Virus record (IMG/VR): IMGVR_UViG_3300032116_000506
Location: 1 to 40,271 of that record
DNA from: a virus
Length of the DNA: 40,271 nucleotides
Direction: 5' to 3' (one strand)
A model generated the notes under the pieces. The model made no database searches. It had not been told where the DNA came from and saw only the letters and a list, made by a program, of their open reading frames with translations. A program made the translations under genes and the position numbers. Positions 38,977-40,271 of this stretch are shown here, one piece after another (position 1 is the first letter of the stretch; the number at the start of each line of letters is the position of its first letter).

Positions 38977-39141
38977 GCTCTGTTCCTCCACTGGACGGTC
39001 CAGTCGGCCCCACCGGGGCTCTCTCTCCAGTGTTAGACCATCCACGTCAGGAATCAAAGCCGAACGCATTACCGCACCGAGTCGAGAGAGTGGGCTTTTT
39101 TTTCCCAGTGATCCCCTTACCCTAAGAGCGGGGGAACACGC
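38977..39141. promoter_or_regulatory. Divergent control region, copy 2
   Basis: This 165-base counterpart of 5836-6001 keeps the 13-base inverted repeat (38991-39003), the GCCCC/GGGGC hairpin (39007-39019, loop base changed) and the T8-loop stem (39091-39107). In the last, TAGG/CCTA of copy 1 is TGGG/CCCA here: both arms changed together, which argues for selection on the pairing. Confidence 0.55.
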
Positions 39142-40092
39142 ATGGACCAGAAGCACTACGTGGTCGTAAAGCTGAAGGAGCTCGCGCATGAACTGGGGCG
39201 CGTCCCGATGATCTCGGACTTTCAAGCGATCTTTCCGCGCATCCCGGTCGGGATCCTGTTCGGGACCTGGGATAACGCTCTTCGGGCGGCTGGCCTGGTC
39301 GAGAAGGAAAAGGAAGAGCCGAAGAAGAAGGACCCATTTCCGGCTATTGATGATCCTGAGAAGATCAAAGAGATCGTTTACTCTCAAGACCACAGGAACG
39401 TGGTCAGGCTAAACCACGCCGAGAAGATCATGGTCGTGGGCGATATGCACCTGCCCTTCGTGAACCTGAACGCGCTATCGATGGTCTACGCCTTCGCTCA
39501 GAAGGAACAGCCTGACGTGATCGTCCAGGTGGGCGATCTTACCGACCAGTATTCGGCCTCGAAATTCGCCCGGTCGCTGAACACCTATACGCCGAAGGCT
39601 GAGGACGACCTGTCCCGGGAGATGGCCGAGGACTTCTGGAAGACGCTCCAGCAGGTTGCGCCTAAGGCGAAATGCTTTCAGCTCATGGGCAACCATGACG
39701 CGAGAATACTCAAGCGCATCGTCGAGAAGTGCCCGGAGGGAGAGCACCTGATCGCCCAGGCTATCCGATCCCGAATGACATTTGAAGGAGTGACCACCAT
39801 CCATGACCCGACCGAGGAACTCTACATCAACGGAATCTTGTTCATCCACGGCCACTATTCGAAGCTGGGCGCACACCGTGATTTTAACCAGTGTAATGTC
39901 GTGTGCGGTCACTCTCACCGGGGCGGGGTTAACTATCGGAGCTATAATGGCGAGACCTTCTGGGAGCTCAATGCCGGATTCATCGGCGACCCCTATTCGA
40001 AAGCCCTCTCCTACCGTCCGCAACGGATCCACAACTGGACGACTGGGATCGGTCTTATCGACGAATACGGCCCGCGCTTTATCAGCTTCTGA
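39142..40092 (+). CDS. Calcineurin-like phosphoesterase with HNH-associated repeat (copy 2)
   Basis: The 316-residue allele of 6002-6946, with two extra residues (K-E) in the charged linker after residue 55 and a handful of conservative changes such as Asn248Gln-type. All metal-binding motifs (GDMH, GDLTD, GNHD, HGH, GHSH) are unchanged. Same GGGGGAA ribosome site. Confidence 0.88.
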   Translation: MDQKHYVVVKLKELAHELGRVPMISDFQAIFPRIPVGILFGTWDNALRAAGLVEKEKEEPKKKDPFPAIDDPEKIKEIVYSQDHRNVVRLNHAEKIMVVGDMHLPFVNLNALSMVYAFAQKEQPDVIVQVGDLTDQYSASKFARSLNTYTPKAEDDLSREMAEDFWKTLQQVAPKAKCFQLMGNHDARILKRIVEKCPEGEHLIAQAIRSRMTFEGVTTIHDPTEELYINGILFIHGHYSKLGAHRDFNQCNVVCGHSHRGGVNYRSYNGETFWELNAGFIGDPYSKALSYRPQRIHNWTTGIGLIDEYGPRFISF

Positions 40093-40102
40093 GGAGGTTT
40101 CT

Positions 40103-40271
40103 ATGACAGTCAAAGTGGTAAATAAGAAATGGAAGATCACCGTCCGCACCGATAAGATCCATAACGCTCGCTTCGGTGAGACGCACGGTATCGCCATGCT
40201 GGATGATCGGAAGATCCACATCAGGCGATCGAGCATGAACTCGGAGACGATCCTTCACGAGTTGGTCCACG
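40103..40271 (+). CDS. SprT-like metallopeptidase (copy 2), cut by window end
   Basis: The gene begins at ATG 40103 behind GAGGAGG and runs off the window within its HExxH motif (HELVH). The visible 56 residues match copy 1 (6957-7274) except at the second residue and Ile-to-Val in the motif. The truncation is by the window, not by mutation. Confidence 0.8.
   Translation, partial: MTVKVVNKKWKITVRTDKIHNARFGETHGIAMLDDRKIHIRRSSMNSETILHELVH

Larger units (their letters stand above)
33929..40271. repeat. Second copy of the diverged 7-kb repeat (partner 1-7125)
   Basis: Begins where base 1 of the window aligns and ends at the window edge. Same gene order as copy 1, but with a different TerS N-terminal domain, no methyltransferase, a shorter first gp10-like protein and a shorter portal tail. 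The true repeat may extend beyond both ends of the window. Confidence 0.95.

Noticed and set aside
38977-39393. N-terminal extension of the copy-2 ParB protein through the control region
   Set aside because: Copy 1 has a one-base indel here that breaks the frame, and the GGAGG site fixes the start at 38976.
1-40271. Exact terminal repeats of a linear phage genome
   Set aside because: The repeated ends differ throughout and by a gene-scale cassette, so they cannot be ends of one molecule population.

Overview
The window is a tailed-phage (siphovirus-type) genome, or a contig built from two close relatives of one. It has a complete packaging, head, tail, lysis, replication and recombination gene set in about 34 kb: TerL, portal, HK97-fold coat, tail tube, frameshifting tail chaperones, a 679-residue tape measure and no contractile sheath. 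I see no integrase, excisionase, C1-like repressor, tRNA or bacterial housekeeping gene. A lipobox protein nested with a small membrane/coiled-coil protein (spanin-like), beside a cysteine/histidine endolysin, points to a Gram-negative host. The host genus cannot be read from the sequence.

Layout. Almost everything is on the minus strand, so transcription runs from high to low coordinates. One long late unit begins at the ParB-like gene (38976, second copy) and runs TerS, TerL, portal, two gp10-like morphogenesis proteins, scaffold, coat, small head proteins, head fibre, connectors, tail tube, tail chaperones, tape measure, Dit-like protein, two fibres, fibre chaperone, lysis cassette, large tail-tip protein and a final structural protein (14688). 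After a gap of about 270 bases with a strong hairpin, an early unit (14419 to about 7556) carries a replication initiator, a DnaB-like ATPase, SSB, a RecE-like exonuclease, an Erf annealing protein, a VRR-NUC nuclease and many small zinc, membrane or helical proteins. Only a three-gene island (6002-7555) is on the plus strand: a calcineurin-like phosphoesterase, an HExxH metallopeptidase and a small exported Cys-rich protein. It diverges from the late unit and converges on the end of the early unit.

The most notable fact is that bases 1-7125 recur at 33929-40271 in the same order and orientation, but diverged (roughly nine bases in ten alike by eye, proteins much closer). A true terminal redundancy would be identical. 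The window therefore probably walks once round a circular or circularly permuted genome of about 33-34 kb and joins two co-existing strains, or else is a tandem array of two related phages. The two copies differ by a clean cassette swap: copy 1 has a ParB-methyltransferase fusion and one TerS DNA-binding domain, while copy 2 has a short ParB protein ending in a CPKC knuckle and an unrelated TerS DNA-binding domain. Both TerS proteins keep the same C-terminal tail and are followed by nearly the same TerL.

The tail chaperone pair carries a textbook -1 frameshift site (nine A residues on the coding strand). Several real genes of 43-53 codons lie in gaps between the larger genes and are described below.
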